DNA of 64,000 nt from positions 73,501-137,500 of the forward strand of contig QAOA01008219.1 of NCBI GenBank assembly GCA_003255065.1, written 5' to 3'. This DNA is from Cercis canadensis (taxonomy: Eukaryota; Streptophyta; Magnoliopsida; Fabales; Fabaceae). Shown piece by piece: positions 12,501-24,719 of the stretch. Position 1 is the first letter of the stretch, and each line of letters opens with the position of its first letter. The position numbers were made by a program, and so were the translations under genes. Below the pieces are notes generated by a model. That model was not told where the DNA came from. It saw only the letters and a list, made by a program, of their open reading frames with translations, and searched no databases.

Positions 12501-13218
12501 ATACAACTCATGGTAATTATGAGTATGAGCAAATCGGAAAGCCCAACAGAAAGATACCTAGTTGCAAGCTTGGAGCAAGAATGTTGTTTTATTTATCTTT
12601 TTTTTTTATGTAAATTAAGATTTTTCAATACTTAGATTTTGAGATAAGTTTTGTAATATTTAAGATCATATATTTGCACTGCATATAAGAAATATACCTA
12701 TGCCACGTAGTATTCGCGTGTCCCTTCACTTATCATGGGAGGATAAGGCGAGTCAGTCCTATATGAGATGCCTTTCTTATCCAATCTATGTGAAGGTATT
12801 GCCACCCTGGACGGTTGCTTTATGCGATGAAGAGGTGGAAGAATTTCGGTCTCAGTAGAGAATTCATGCATGCACGTTTAAATTTTTTTTTTTATTTTCA
12901 TAAGATATTCTTGTAACAATTCATTATTCTTGGGTAAATAAAATACACATTTTTGACCATATTATGTTCGCACAACTAATTTAGGGTAACCATCTTTAGA
13001 CGGATGTTGTGGGGTGTCTAACACCTTCTTTACGCATAAACAGACTCCCAAACCCTATCTGGTTCGCAGACCATTTTTTTTTAATTAAAAAGGGGTTTTC
13101 CAATTGTTTCCTGTTTTCTTAATACAATTGGTGGCTACTCCAAGTTTTCTTTCGAAAATTAATCTTTTTTTCTAAGTCTAGCACTCACGTCGTAGTGACC
13201 TTTGGATACGTTGTGACA
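9581..13218 (+). mobile_element. Solo LTR, probably Ty3/gypsy, nested in E1
   Basis: The insert begins TGTAGACATTG and ends CGTTGTGACA, and is flanked by ATTCA at 9576-9580 and 13219-13223, a perfect 5-base target duplication. The interrupted E1 sequence continues on both sides. At 3638 bases it has no gag or pol, so it is best read as a solo LTR left by LTR-LTR recombination. The start and the tail (GGTGGCTACTCC, then CACGTCGTAGTG) resemble long gypsy LTRs of the Tat/Ogre kind. A TATA-like ATAAATAGG lies near 9791. The short reading frames inside are not supported as genes. One ambiguous base is at 10053. It is younger than E1. Confidence 0.85.
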
Positions 13219-13225
13219 ATTCATC

Positions 13226-16200
13226 AAGACACATTTATCATGCCCAGTTTCCGCTAATGGTTTTATAAAAATATCTGCAAGCTGATCTTGAGTTTTACAA
13301 AAGAAAGTTCTATATCACCCTTGAGAACATGATCTCTAAAAAAATAATGCTTTATGTCTATATGCTTGGTCCTAGAGTGCTGAACTGGATTTCTTGCAAT
13401 ATTTATTGTACTAGTATTATCACACACAAGAGGAATTTTGTTTAGAATTATACCATAATCAACAAGCTATTGTTTCATCCATAGTAGTTGTGAACAACAC
13501 AGTCTAGTAGCCATGTACTCAGCTTCAACTGTTGATTAAGCAACTGGATTTTATTTCTTAGATTGCCAAGAGACTAAGGCTCCTTAAAGAAACTGACAAC
13601 CTCCACTGGTGCTTTTTCGATCAATAGAACATCTAGCATAATCAAAATTTGTATAAAAAAACTAGTTCGAAAGAACTAGTTTTACTGAACCACAAACCAA
13701 CATTTGCAGAACTGATTAGATATCGAAAAATTCTTTTGACAACAGTTAAATGAGATTCCTTTGGGTTAACTTGAAATCTAGCACATGCACAAAAAGAGAA
13801 AATAATGTCTGGCCTACTAGCAGTCAAATACAGCAAGGATCCAATCATACCTCTATATCTTTTCTCACAGACAAATTTACCTTTTTCATTCAGAACTAGT
13901 TTTGTAATATAACTCATAGGAGTTGAAATACCTTTTGCATTGTCCATGCCAAAACATTTAAGAAGCTCTCTAGTGTACTTAGACTGATTAATGAAAATTT
14001 CGTCTCTAATTTGCTTCACTTGAAGTCCAAGGAAAAAGTGAAGTTCTTCTATCATACTCATCTCAAATTCACTCTTCATTAGAATTTCAAAATCCTTGCA
14101 CAACTGATCATTAGTTGATCCAAAAATAATGTCATCAACATAAATCTGAACTATGATGATATATAAGATAATCTTTTAGTGAAAAGAGTGATATCTACTT
14201 TCCCTCTTAAAAAATCAATTTTCATAAGAAACTCACTGAGTTTATCATACCAAGCTCTAGGATCTTGCTTAAGACAATAGAGAGATTTGGAGAGTTTAAA
14301 CGCATTATTAGGAAAGTCTAGATTTTCAAAACTAGGAGGCTATTTAACAAAAACTTCTTCATTAATATAGCCGTTTAAAAAAGCATTTTTCACATCCATT
14401 TGAAAAGCTTTAAAGCCTTTGAAAAATGCAAATGCAAGAAACATTCTAATGGCTTCTAATCTAGCTACAGGAGCAAAAGTTTCTTCAAAGTCTATACCTT
14501 CCTGCTAATTAAAGCCTTGAGCTACTCATCTTTCTTTGTTTCTCACAATCTTCCCATCTTCATCAAGTTTATTTTTGAAAACCCATATTGTGTCAATGAT
14601 TGTGTGACCTTTTGGTTCATGTACAAGAGTCCAGACTTTATTTTTTGAGAACTGATTCAATTCTTCTTGCATTGCCATGATCCAAGCCTCATCTTGTAAT
14701 GCCTCACCAATTTTTGTAAGTTCATACAAGGACAAGAAGGCCAAGTTCACATGCTTATCTCTAAGAGATGCTCTTCTACTGATTCTTCTTTCTAAGTCTC
14801 CAATCACCTTTTCAATTGGATGATCTTTGGAAGTTCTGGTTTCTTTTGGTAGTGAGTCTTTCACATTTTTCTGTAGAGCTTCTTCCTAAACTGATTCTGA
14901 ATGATTTAATTCACACTAAACTGGTTCTAAAAGATTTAATTTTAGGTGAATTGAGTCATGAGGTATTTGATTTGCTGCTTTCTCTTTGTTATTTTCTATC
15001 TTAGAAGATGTTTTGATGTTGTCATGCACTATATCATTTTCCTAAAGAGTATTTGAAATCAAAGGACAGTTAGATTCATAAAAAACCACATGCGTTGATT
15101 CTTCTACAATGAGAGTTCTTTTTATTAAAAACTCTATAGTCTTTGGTAGACAAAGAGTATCCCAAGAAAATAGCTTCATCAGATTTTGAATCAAATTTTC
15201 CCAAATGTTATTTTCCATTGATTAACACAAAACATTTACAGACAAAAGCATGAAAATAACTTACATTAGGTTTTCTCCATTTCCAAAGCTCATATGGAGT
15301 TTTCTTCAAAATGGGCCTAATTAAGCATTTGTTTAAAATATAGCATGTTGTATTTACAGCTTTAGCTCAAAAGTATTTTGGAAAATCATTTTCGCACAAC
15401 AGAGTTTTGCCCATCTCAACTAGAGTCCTATTTTTTCCTCTCAACCACTCCATTTTGTTTAAGGGTTCTAGGACAAGAGAAATTATGGTGGATTCCTTGA
15501 GTTTCACAAAACTTTTTGAACAACTTATTTTCAAACTCTCCACGCTGATCACTCTTAATTAAGGTGATTGCAAAACCCTTTTCATTTTACCCTATTGCTA
15601 AAATTTTCAAAAACACCAAAAGTATTATCTTTATGAGCAAGAAAGAAAACCCAAGTAAACCTTGAAAAATCATCCACAATGACTAAACCATATTTATTTC
15701 CATTTAAGCTTGATGTAGATGCTGGTCTAAAGAGATCCATATGAAGAAGTCGGAGTGGCCTAGAAGATGACAAATCTTTCTTAGATTTGAAAGAGGATTT
15801 GATTTGTTTACCTTGCTAACAAGCAGCACAAATCTTATCCTTTTAAAACATTAGTTTAGGTAAACCAGAAACTAGTTCTTTCTTAGAAAGCTTGAAAATA
15901 AGTTTAAAATTTGCATGTCCAATTCTTCTATGCCACAACCAATAATTATTACTTTGAGAAGAAAAACATGTTTCATTTTTTGATTTCAAAGAATCTCCAA
16001 ACACAGTATATACATTAGAACATCTTTGACCAAAAAACAAAACATCATCAAAAAATTTCTTGTGAATGATGCAATGAGGGGTTTCAAAAATGATTTTATG
16101 ACCCTTATCACAAAGCTGACTTATGCTCAATAAATTATACATCAAACCTTTGACCAAGTAGACATTGTCAATGAGGAGATTAGAAGAGATTTTGATTTTA

Positions 16201-18042
16201 CCTAATCCGACAATTCTACCTTTGCTATTGTCGCCAAAAGAGACATGTCCCAAATCCACTTTGTTAAAGGAGAAAAACTTTGAAGGATCTCCAGTCATGT
16301 GCCTACAGCAGCCACTGTCCAGATAAGAACAATCACTTTTGGCTTGATAGCAAACCTACAATAAGATCACAGAGGTTTAGGTTCCCAAACTTCTTTGGAT
16401 CCTTTCATGTTAGAAACAAATGTGCCTTCAGGCACCCATACCATTTTTCTTGCAGCACAATTTTTTTTCAAAGAGCGGGTATTAGGAAAATGTCCTATAC
16501 ATCCACAGTAAAAGCAAGTTCCCTTAGAAAAGGAGTGTGAGGAGGAAGCTTTGACAAAAGAGTTTTTAAAAACCTTTGAGGTGCTAGGCTGAATATAACC
16601 TAAACCATTTCTATCATTGCTTACTCTTTGCTTTCCTAAGATGGAATTCAAATTATTTCTTCCCTGAACAAACTTAGCCAAGTCTTTAGACAATTCCTTT
16701 ACTTTTCTTTTCAAGTTGTCATTTTCGTTTTTGAGAGAAGAAGTAAAACAATTTTTCTTTTCAAGAATGTTATTCTGATGCTGAAGAATCTTAAGTCTAT
16801 CAGCCAAAACAACATTATCTTTCTCAAGTTCATCTATCACATTAATCACTTTTTATAATTTTCTTAAGAGCAATGAGTTTTGCTAATCTTTTCTCATAAT
16901 CGAAAGATAAATCATCAGAAGCATGACTCAATTCATCATAAGTAGGAAGCAGTTCAAGATCTAGTTCTATTACCTCATGCTTTTCTCTAGAACTTTCTCC
17001 TGTTGCCATAAGACACAGATTGACAATGTTTTTCTCTTCTAATTCATCACTTTCTAAAGTTGAGTCCTCATCACTCCAAGTAGCCATCGTAGCTTTCTTC
17101 TTCCCTTTTTTTTGAAGAATTTCTTCTTCTTGAGATTTGGACATTCAGGCTTAATGTGACCTGGTTTTTTTGCACTCATAACATATAATAGGTTCCTTGT
17201 TGCTTTCTTGCTTGGTGAAGTCTTTGTGTCCTTTCGGTGGAAATCTCTTCTTCTCCTTTCTTCTTCATCAAATCAAGAACTCTTCTTTTAACCAATGCTA
17301 TATCATCTTCACTTGAGGCTAGTTCTTTCTAAGACCTAGACTTTGGAACAGTAGAAGCAAGAGCCAAACTTTTCTTTCTTTCACTTGTAATGTTCTTCTT
17401 TTGCATGATCAACATCTGATGTGATTCCAAAGTGCCTCTAAGAGAATCTAAAGTGAGTTCATTAGATTCTGCAAATTGGAGCAGTACGGTTACTTTAGAA
17501 TCCCATTTATCAATGAGACATCTCAGAATCTTCTTGACTTGTTCCTTTTGAGTGTAGACTCTTCCAAGACCTTTTAGACTATTGATGATGCTTAAGAACC
17601 AAGCAAAGAAAGAGTCCAGGGATTCATCTTGAGTCATATGAAACATTTCATATTGAGAAAAATAGATATCAATCTTAGCCTCTTTGACATGGCTTGTCCC
17701 TTCGTGTATGGCAGTAAGTCTATCCCACATTTCCTTTGCAGTGTTGCAAGAAGCAATGTTTTCATATTCTATTGCATATACACCACACACAATATTGTAC
17801 CTAGCTTTGGAATTTAGAGTGAATCTAAGCTTGTCTTCAGTGGTAAACTCATGTTCTTCTTTTGGGAGAGCAGCTCAATCCACCATTTTGGTAGGAGATG
17901 TGAGACCATTTCTGACTATTTGCCAAACTTCATAATTGATTGCCTCAAGATACATCTCCATCCGTTGCTTCTAGTAAGGCTAGTTTTCTCCATTAAAGAA
18001 TGGAGGTTTGTGAGAGGAGTGTGATTTATTTTGGTTGTTCAT
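13226..18042 (-). pseudogene. E1 gag-pol region
   Basis: Going from 18042 downward on the minus strand, the parts are: gag (about 18042-16400) with a copia gag core and zinc-knuckle region; the protease/pre-integrase area (about 16330-15840, with LWHRRIGHANFK); integrase (about 15780-15000); reverse transcriptase (about 14870-14100); and RNase H (about 14100-13226). All have counterparts in the same order in E2, and the protein segments look about 85-90% identical to E2, so the two are members of one family. The region is broken in more than ten places and cannot yield a polyprotein. Confidence 0.88.
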
Positions 18043-18128
18043 GGTACTTGCAACACACTTACTTGGATCTTTAGCTCTTGGTTAGTTAGACCAGCAAAGA
18101 TAAGATGAGCACAAGCTCTTATACCAAT

Positions 18129-19169
18129 TGAAGGTTACAAGATCTATTCCTAGGGGGGGTGAATACGAATTGTTAGATTTTATTGCAAAAACAGTTCTAA
18201 TATAGATAAATTCTTTGACAAATACTAGATTTGAACATAGAAAGAAAACTTAATCAACCATTAAGAATAGAACAAAAAATAATCCAGACAATGAAAGATA
18301 AAGACAAAGAAAATCTACAAGAGTCTTTATAGTGGTTCAGCTTAAAAATGCCTATATTTTTCCCATATTTGGGGTTCCACTATTCTTCAAGTTTATTTTT
18401 CAAAGCTTCTTTAAGTTTCTCAACCATGGTTTTGTTTTTCAAGTTAACCATGAACTCACCCTCTCTAACTCACTAGAGATCACTCTCATGGATTTCTCTC
18501 ATAGAAATCCAAATACAAAACCCAAGTGTTTTAGTTCAGCCCCAAAGAAGAAACTCTCTTACAGAGTGAAAATCATACAATGAAGTTCTTGCTAGAAGTG
18601 TAGAACTCTTAAGAATGGTTTCCTTCTCTTTCTAAAATATTTTCTTCTCTCTTCTCTGCATGCATCCCGAAGCCCTTGGAAGTTCTCTTGATATATTTAT
18701 TTTCTTGTGCATGTGAAAGACTATGAGAGAGGCAAAGGAAAAGCCACCTACTAGCAGACACAAAGTCCATCATGCAAAAAGACTTTTTTTCCTTTTGTTC
18801 CAAAAAGCTTTACATTGTGTAAGAGGAAGTAGATAAAGTTTTCCTTGAAACAAGGACTTTACATTAGTCAGTTCAAGAAGAAAATTTTCAATCTCAGCTA
18901 ACACAAATTCCTAGAGAGACTAAAAAAAGGCTAAATTTGACTGGAGTCCTCAACAAGCTTGTCCACATCAGCAAGATTAAAAAATCTCATTATCCACAAG
19001 AACTAGTTCACAAAAGCAAGAATTAGTTCTTAAGAACATACAGAACTAGTTCATTAAGGCTTCTTTTCAAACCTGTTCTAAATAAGAGCTTAGAGAAAAC
19101 AACACAAGTTAGTAGTAACAAGACATTTTGTTATCATCAAAACAGAACTAGAGACTTGTGGGGCTAACA
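18129..19169 (-). repeat. E1 5' LTR and adjacent primer-binding site
   Basis: On the minus strand the LTR starts TGTTAGCCCCACAAG at 19169 and ends CCTTCA at 18129. The primer-binding site TTGGTATAAGAGC follows almost at once and matches the 3' end of initiator-Met tRNA apart from a base or so. A target duplication, GAAAT, lies at 19170-19174. Confidence 0.92.
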
Positions 19170-19174
19170 GAAAT

Positions 19175-19739
19175 GCTATATGAGATATTATTTACATTAT
19201 GCTTTTGGTTTTAATTTGGAAACAGATTTCTAATTGTTTTTCTTTCTGCTATAATTTGACGTCAACAAACTAAGTTGCTATGGCCAAAAAACGAAGAAAG
19301 AAAAAAAACAAGTTGCTATCCAAATGTGGATAGCTAGTCCAATTTCTGCAAGAACCAATGAATTAACAATCGGTGATGCATTTGGATGCATTAACAGATG
19401 GCTGGTCCAATTTCAAAGCTGATAAACAAATGTCAAAGGATTTTGGAAGTAGAGTTATTTTGTAAAGAAGAAACAGCAGATGGTGAACAGTTCCAGAGTT
19501 GTTGTTCACACTGCGGACATGGTTGACACTGTAGTTTTCTTTAAGCCAAGAGATTTAGAATAACTGTTTGCATTCGAAATTATCAGATATGCTTGAATCT
19601 GATATTTTTTCTTTAGGGTTTCTGTTGTTACATAGCTACATGGTAGCAAGAATTCTATTACATCGGTGCAGGAATTCTGAAATTTATTCTATTAAGTACA
19701 GTAAACATTACTCCATTTATAAATATTTCTACAGGTACA
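19175..19739. other. Non-coding DNA right of E1
   Basis: No gene is supported. Two similar pieces (ctagtccaatttc near 19333 and ctggtccaatttc near 19402) hint at a small degenerate local repeat. Confidence 0.4.
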
Positions 19740-20400
19740 ACAGAAAATATATAGTTGAGAGGATAAGAACCATAATAGAGATGATGAAAACATAGCAACA
19801 GAGAAAAAAAAAAAAATTGCTAACAAGAAGGTGTAGTTATTGAAAAGATCTAGTGTTTTTGAAGCATTTGTAACCTCTACATAGTATGCATACCTGAAAA
19901 TCATTAAACCTCATTTTAAGCCCTAAATTTAAGAAAATCTTTATCTTAGTGCTTGTTTTTATATGAGCTCTTAGAAAATGTTTTGTAAGCTTAACGTTAC
20001 ATTCCTCATCCAAAATCAATGTAGGAATTGGTACAATATTATTGCCTGAAGGGTTACCTTGGGAAAAAGTTTGTTAGCTCAATTATTGCACTAAAAAGCT
20101 TTTTGTAGAGGAAAGTGGGAGAAATTCTTGGGCAGTGAACACAAGGTAGATATTTGTGAAATAATTGCTTAGTGTTACCTACATTCGTAGTATTATATCC
20201 ATATACAGTGGGTCCCATAGATGGGGACCTATTTTTATGTTTTAGTGATGCTCCCGGAGTCTAAGAATTTTACAACATGCATGTAATGGGTTTTCCCTCA
20301 TTATTTTTTACCACGAACACAATTCAATATTGTTGCAGACACTATTATCAAAGTGAACGATGGCAAAACCCTACATGTTTGCCATTGAGGAGCAAATGAG
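19740..20400 (-). repeat. Duplicated segment downstream of pseudogene A2 (copy 2)
   Basis: Same-orientation relative of 3640-4677. Shared blocks include the gtagttattgaaaa region, cattcctcatccaaa, and the part ending in caaatgagattaatcatatg next to the gene. It is shorter than copy 1 through several internal deletions. Confidence 0.75.
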
Positions 20401-20405
20401 ATTAA

Positions 20406-20745
20406 TCATATGATTCTTATTGCTGGAACTGGAAGTGACAAAGGATTGTCCTTACCCCTTCTTATCGATTATGCATCCAATACGACAGCTGTCAATGTTT
20501 CCCAAGTTATTTATCAGACCTACGATGTTTACAGTGCGGTCACTGCTGTTATCGATGACAGAAATGGATTGTTCTTCTACTTCTTTACTGGAATTGATGA
20601 CTGATTTATTAACTCGCGTTTCGTTGGAATGTCTTTTTGTGTTCATCATGAAAGACGATCGATTTGAGGACATTGCCCTTGATCTTTTTGAATTTATTAT
20701 TGCACCCATGTTATATTTGTTGTGTCAGCACTGGACACTAAATTC
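20406..20745 (-). pseudogene. A2: 5'-truncated copy of gene A1
   Basis: From about 20745 downward this matches A1 codons from about residue 38 onward, including INSSKEVEEQSISVIDNSS and the second repeat GLINNLGNIDSCRIGCI. Homology to A1 stops near 20745, so the promoter, the start codon and the first 35 or so codons are missing. A one-base shift relative to A1 scrambles the first repeat before the frame recovers. The donor (G|GTAAGG at 20456/20455) and the downstream CAG (20425-20423) are conserved but only 33 bases apart, too short for a plant intron, against 103 bases in A1. The conserved tail AIRII-stop remains. It is a dead copy, useful mainly as evidence for the A1 gene model. Confidence 0.8.
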
Positions 20746-21411
20746 CTACTCTACTTAGTTCCATGTGGTTGTGGGGTATGTGATTTAGAGTGGCGGCGGG
20801 AGCAAGTTGCGGAAGGATTTTTAAATTCTGGCACAATACCAAAGGTGTAATTGAGAAGGGAGTGATTGTAATTTGTTAGAGGGAGATAGTAAGTATACTA
20901 AAATATGGCTCCAATTGAATTTAGGCTTTGCTACACAATATAAATAAGCAGTGGCTATTTCTGTTTACAAATGTCACAATTTATTTAAGATTAACATATT
21001 TATATAGACCAAATACTTTCTTTTAATAAAGAAAGAGTTTAATTTTGCATTGATATTCTTTTTCTAGCTCTTATTAATCATGGTTCATCTAGTTATAAAT
21101 ATTTTCACTGTTTTCATTCTTAAATAGTAAGTTCATCTTTAGTTCATCTGTGAAAATTTGTTTTCACTCTCAATGTTGTTATGTATCCCTCCTATTGTGA
21201 ACTATTTTTTCTTATTTTATATTCTTTGATATTTTGGGCGACTGCACATTGGAGTATATGTTCTCTGCTCCTCCTTTTGTAATCATTCTTTCTTTTTCTC
21301 TCATTACTTCCTTGTTTTAATTTGATAGGATATTTGCCAACTTGTAGGATGAATTTTGGTTCAATATATTTGATTTTGATCATTTTGTTAATTCCTTTTT
21401 TTTTTGTCAAA
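20746..21411. other. AT-rich intergenic DNA
   Basis: No gene or recognised repeat. Short open frames here have no family features. Confidence 0.45.
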
Positions 21412-21848
21412 ATTGTTTGTGCTTATTTTTTTTTTTCCAAGGGTAAATGAACTTTATTGAGATAAAGTGCTTACTGATTAGCAAAAGTAAATTCAAACCA
21501 ATAGGTGCAGACCTACAGAAAGAGAGTGTGGAAACACTCAAGGGTAGTACTCAAAACAAATCTTACAGTAAGGAAGAATTGAATTGTTCTAAATCTTTAA
21601 GCTTTGTGGGCAATGGCAGGAGGATCCCAAACTTTATCATTGAAGACCAAGTCCTTCATGACTTTCCATAATCTCCATAAAATAAACACAACCAAACGCA
21701 CCAGATTCTGCCCATCTGGTTGTTGGTTAAGATAGCTAAAGAGCCACTTCCACCAAGCAACAAAGGATGAGTGGATGTCACCTCTACACCTTAGACCAAG
21801 AGAGGACATCAACCAAGTTTGCTTAGCTTTTGGGTATTGTTGTGCTTA
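21412..21848 (-). mobile_element. 5'-truncated L1-type LINE with target-site duplication
   Basis: The insert (21426-21835) is on the minus strand. Its protein part (21812-21597) reads WWKWLFSYLNQQ, then VVFILWRLWKVMKDLVFNDK, typical of the region between the zf-RVT domain and RNase H in plant LINE ORF2. The 3' end carries AATAAAG, then TTTACCC and a poly(A) run, seen as T at 21426-21436 on the plus strand. It is flanked by attgtttgtgctta (21412-21425) and attgttgtgctta (21836-21848), a target duplication with a one-base indel. Only the last 410 bases or so of the LINE were inserted, the usual outcome of incomplete target-primed reverse transcription. It has little sequence in common with the full-length LINE at 25471. 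Confidence 0.85.
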
Positions 21849-22037
21849 ATTGATATGATTTGTTTAGATGTGGCTTATCACTCACCATGACGCTTAATGA
21901 GATGATGTTATTTACAAATATTGTCAATAACGATTATGGTTGTGATATAATTACTGCAAGGTTGCTGATTCGTAAGCTTTTTTTTTAAAAAAAAAAAAAA
22001 AAAAGTGGTGAGTTGATACACATCTCCTTCATACTAA

Positions 22038-22425
22038 TAAATAAAAGAGTAAAACCCCTTTTTAGTCCCTGAATTATTCAGTGATTGACAAGTTAGTCCT
22101 CCAAAAATGTTCGCTGACAATTTCTTCCTCGAATTATGGTTCCGTACGACAAATTAATCCTCGAATTATATTCGCTGACAATTTAGTCCTCGAATTATGG
22201 TTTCATACGACAAATTAGTCCTCGAATTAATCTTCAACTGAGGACTAATTTGTCGTACGGAACCATAATTCGAGGACTAAATTGTCAGCGAAAATTTTTC
22301 GAGGACTAATTTGTCATACGGAACCATAATTTGAGGACGAAATTGTCAGCGAACATTTTTGGGGGACTAACTTGTCCATCGTTGAATTTTTCAGGGACCA
22401 AAAAGGGGTTTTACTCTAAATAAAA
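22038..22425. mobile_element. Fold-back MITE, Mutator type, 9-base target duplication
   Basis: The element (22047-22416, 370 bases) is almost entirely an inverted repeat: GAGTAAAACCCCTTTTT at the left end matches the complement of the right end, and the arms of about 180 bases pair across a centre near 22230. Each arm also contains degenerate internal repeats around cctcgaattatgg and gacaaattagtcctc. It is flanked by TAAATAAAA at 22038-22046 and 22417-22425, a perfect 9-base duplication, which is the Mutator-superfamily signature. It encodes nothing and would depend on a transposase elsewhere. The transcript would fold into a long hairpin, a possible small-RNA source. Confidence 0.88.
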
Positions 22426-23819
22426 TAAAAAATTAAAGTAAATCACTGCAAATTAACCTCCTTTGAGATTGCACATTTCTCCTCTGTATTCCTAAAGCAT
22501 ACACAAAGCCTCTATTTTATTTATTTATTTATTTTTGATGTGATATACAAAGCCTCCCTTAAAGTTTGAAAAAAAACCCTCACAATTAACTCCGAAGACT
22601 AACAGGAGAGAATAACTGTCCACATCGTTGTCTTCTAAAATCAAATTTGGAATTTCGGTGCTTTGAAAATCTGAGTTCTTCACAAAATTGAGCAACATCA
22701 TTGAGTTCATTAGAGTTGCCAATTTAATGTCTCTTGCCAAGAACTTTCAATGAATAATTTTCCGTCCAAACTTGCACTGCCCTTTCTAAGTGTCAGATAA
22801 ACGGAGCCATGACGCAACATGAAGCCTAGTATTTTAAATTAAGTCTACTGCTTAAACTTCCTTTATATATATAGTATTTACATTTTAAAGTTCGTTCTCC
22901 GTTAGTGTAAAATTTTGTGTGCCTAACATTTTTAAGATTCTATCCACTATCGCTAATTAAAAAGATACCAAATCACTAAAGTATTTAAACTTTTTTATGA
23001 CTGTATATGGTTTAAATAAATGTTTTTTAAGAAATAAGTTGATTTAAATTAGCTAAGATTCAAATTTTGGGGTCAGTAACCAGAAGAATTTTTCTTTTGA
23101 ATGCACTATGTCGATGTGAGGAATATACCCTTAAAATTACCATGAGAGGGACTTAATATTAGTACGTGAAAGCTAATCCAAAAATACTTTTATCATTAAA
23201 ACTAAGAAAACAAAAACTTTTCTTAGATAACATGTGATTTAATGATCGCATGAAATCAATAAATCAAAATTAAATCCCAAACTCTTTTACACAACTTAAG
23301 CTTTTGGTTTATGATTGACAGGCACAAATGCCCATGCATTCGCAATGCCCCCAACAAAACACATGTTGTGTGATTTTCCCCTATTGCTTTTGGCAATGTT
23401 ATACGCTTCCTATCAACTCTCGATTGGGGTACAAGAACAAAGGAAAAAAGAGGGAAGACAGAAAACAAAGGGGGACGTTAGCGGCTCTTATGTTTACGTT
23501 TTCTCTAGTTATCCCCAAATAATTGATACAAATGAGTTTTGTTTAGTTATAAGCATTAGTACTCATAGTAAACAACAATAGGAAACCACACACAAAAAAA
23601 AAGAAAAAATTTGTACGATCAATAAACCCAAGTTGTAACCCAGAATATAGAAAAATCTCACCCTCCTCTGAGAACAAACTAAGAAGAAATCAAGTAGAAC
23701 CAATCAAGGAAAAATGACAAAAGAACTGCAGCCACAATCACAAAAGATTTCCTAATTTAGCATGAAAATCCTCCCTTAATGCAAGATAGTCAAGACTTAC
23801 TCCGGACCATAGTCCTTAT
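22426..23819. other. AT-rich intergenic DNA, no gene supported
   Basis: Contains a short TTTA microsatellite near 22515-22536 and otherwise unremarkable sequence. Open frames at 22525-22740 and 23256-23581 show no recognisable domain, and the two strands overlap at 23315-23468, so I do not call them. Confidence 0.45.
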
Positions 23820-24430
23820 GAAGTGTCCACTATCACCAAATAATTGATAGAAAGAAATTTTTTGTAGTTACAACTTAGAAGCACTAGAATCACACACTAA
23901 CTAATTTACAATATCAAAGGTCACTCACGACCAAAATCATAAAAAATAAGACAAACGAGCGATTAGGAGTTGAAAAATATCAATCAAACGTCAGTATTCT
24001 TAACAAATTTCCTAGGAGGGCTGTAAAACTCCAATCACCATTTACGTGTGAGCAAATAATAGTTAAAAACTCAACCCATTCGTAGAAGAAATAGCCACCT
24101 AATCATTGACTTAATTACAACTGTCCAAACCAGGCGACAACTTTTTCCTCTTCTTTTTCTACAAAACGTTACTGACGCTGAAACACAAGCTCGAATGGAA
24201 AAACAACTCAAACCTTATGCAGCAGTCACCCGTAAAATCTGAACCATTCTTCAAAAGAAACCCTCACATTTATAGACTTGTAAAACCCATATAATTCACA
24301 TGGATTTGGGTCATCCTCCATATTGGAGAGAACAACATTAAACTCTGGTTGCAGAGTTTCAGATGCCTCAAGTGATGCGGCGGATAATTAAATGTTTTGT
24401 GTCTTTTATTTTCCATTAGCTTAAAGTTAA
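23820..24430. repeat. Segmental duplication, partner of 32465-32975
   Basis: The two segments share long same-orientation blocks such as tgtccactatcaccaaataa, acaatatcaaaggt, ctccaatcaccat and gatgcctcaagtg. By eye identity is about 80-85%. The partner lacks roughly 24270-24355. A minus-strand open frame across 24270-24617 has no recognisable domain and is not conserved in the partner, so I do not call a gene. The segment lies downstream of pseudogene B1. Confidence 0.75.
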
Positions 24431-24719
24431 TTGTCAGTGATGCTGGATGCAGAGCCTCAGGCCTCCTTCCCTTGACTACGAGTTTGGTTTCTCTCAGCTG
24501 TCCTACCAGTTCTCTAAGATACCTTGGCTGTTCAACCATCAGTCCTTCCAGAGCTAAAGTTCCCATTAGCTGTATTATTACCCTAAGCATGTTATGAACC
24601 AAAATCTTACAAAACAAATATTATGAAACAACAGATATTACAATCTCAAAAAGCTTGAATTCAACAATTACACACTACATATTAGCCAAGCCAAAAAGAG
24701 AGATTATTTCTTTCTTTCG

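Larger units (their letters stand above)
5696..19169 (-). mobile_element. E1: SIRE-like Ty1/copia retrotransposon with both LTRs
   Basis: A minus-strand copia element with a 5' LTR (18129-19169), a primer-binding site for initiator-Met tRNA (TTGGTATAAGAGC, just below 18129), gag-pol (18042-13226), an extra ORF (about 8990-7285), a polypurine tract (AAAAATGGGGAGA) and a 3' LTR (5696-6809). Both ends are flanked by GAAAT (5691-5695 and 19170-19174), a perfect 5-base target duplication, so the ends are certain. A 3.6-kb solo LTR (9581-13218) is nested between pol and the extra ORF; without it E1 is about 9.8 kb. The gag type, the large size and the ORF after pol point to the SIRE/Maximus lineage. 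In about 200 aligned bases the LTRs differ by roughly 5-6%, suggesting an age of a few million years. It is broken, with more than ten breaks in the coding part. Confidence 0.92.

Noticed and set aside
22047-22416. CRISPR-like or regulatory repeat array, because of the recurring units
   Set aside because: The units are parts of the two arms of a fold-back MITE with a target duplication, in plant nuclear DNA.
23256-23581. Overlapping open frames on both strands
   Set aside because: No domain, no duplication partner with a conserved frame, and mutual overlap; most likely chance.
24270-24617. Minus-strand 115-codon frame as a host gene
   Set aside because: No recognisable domain, and the duplicated partner at 32465-32975 lacks part of it, so it is not conserved.
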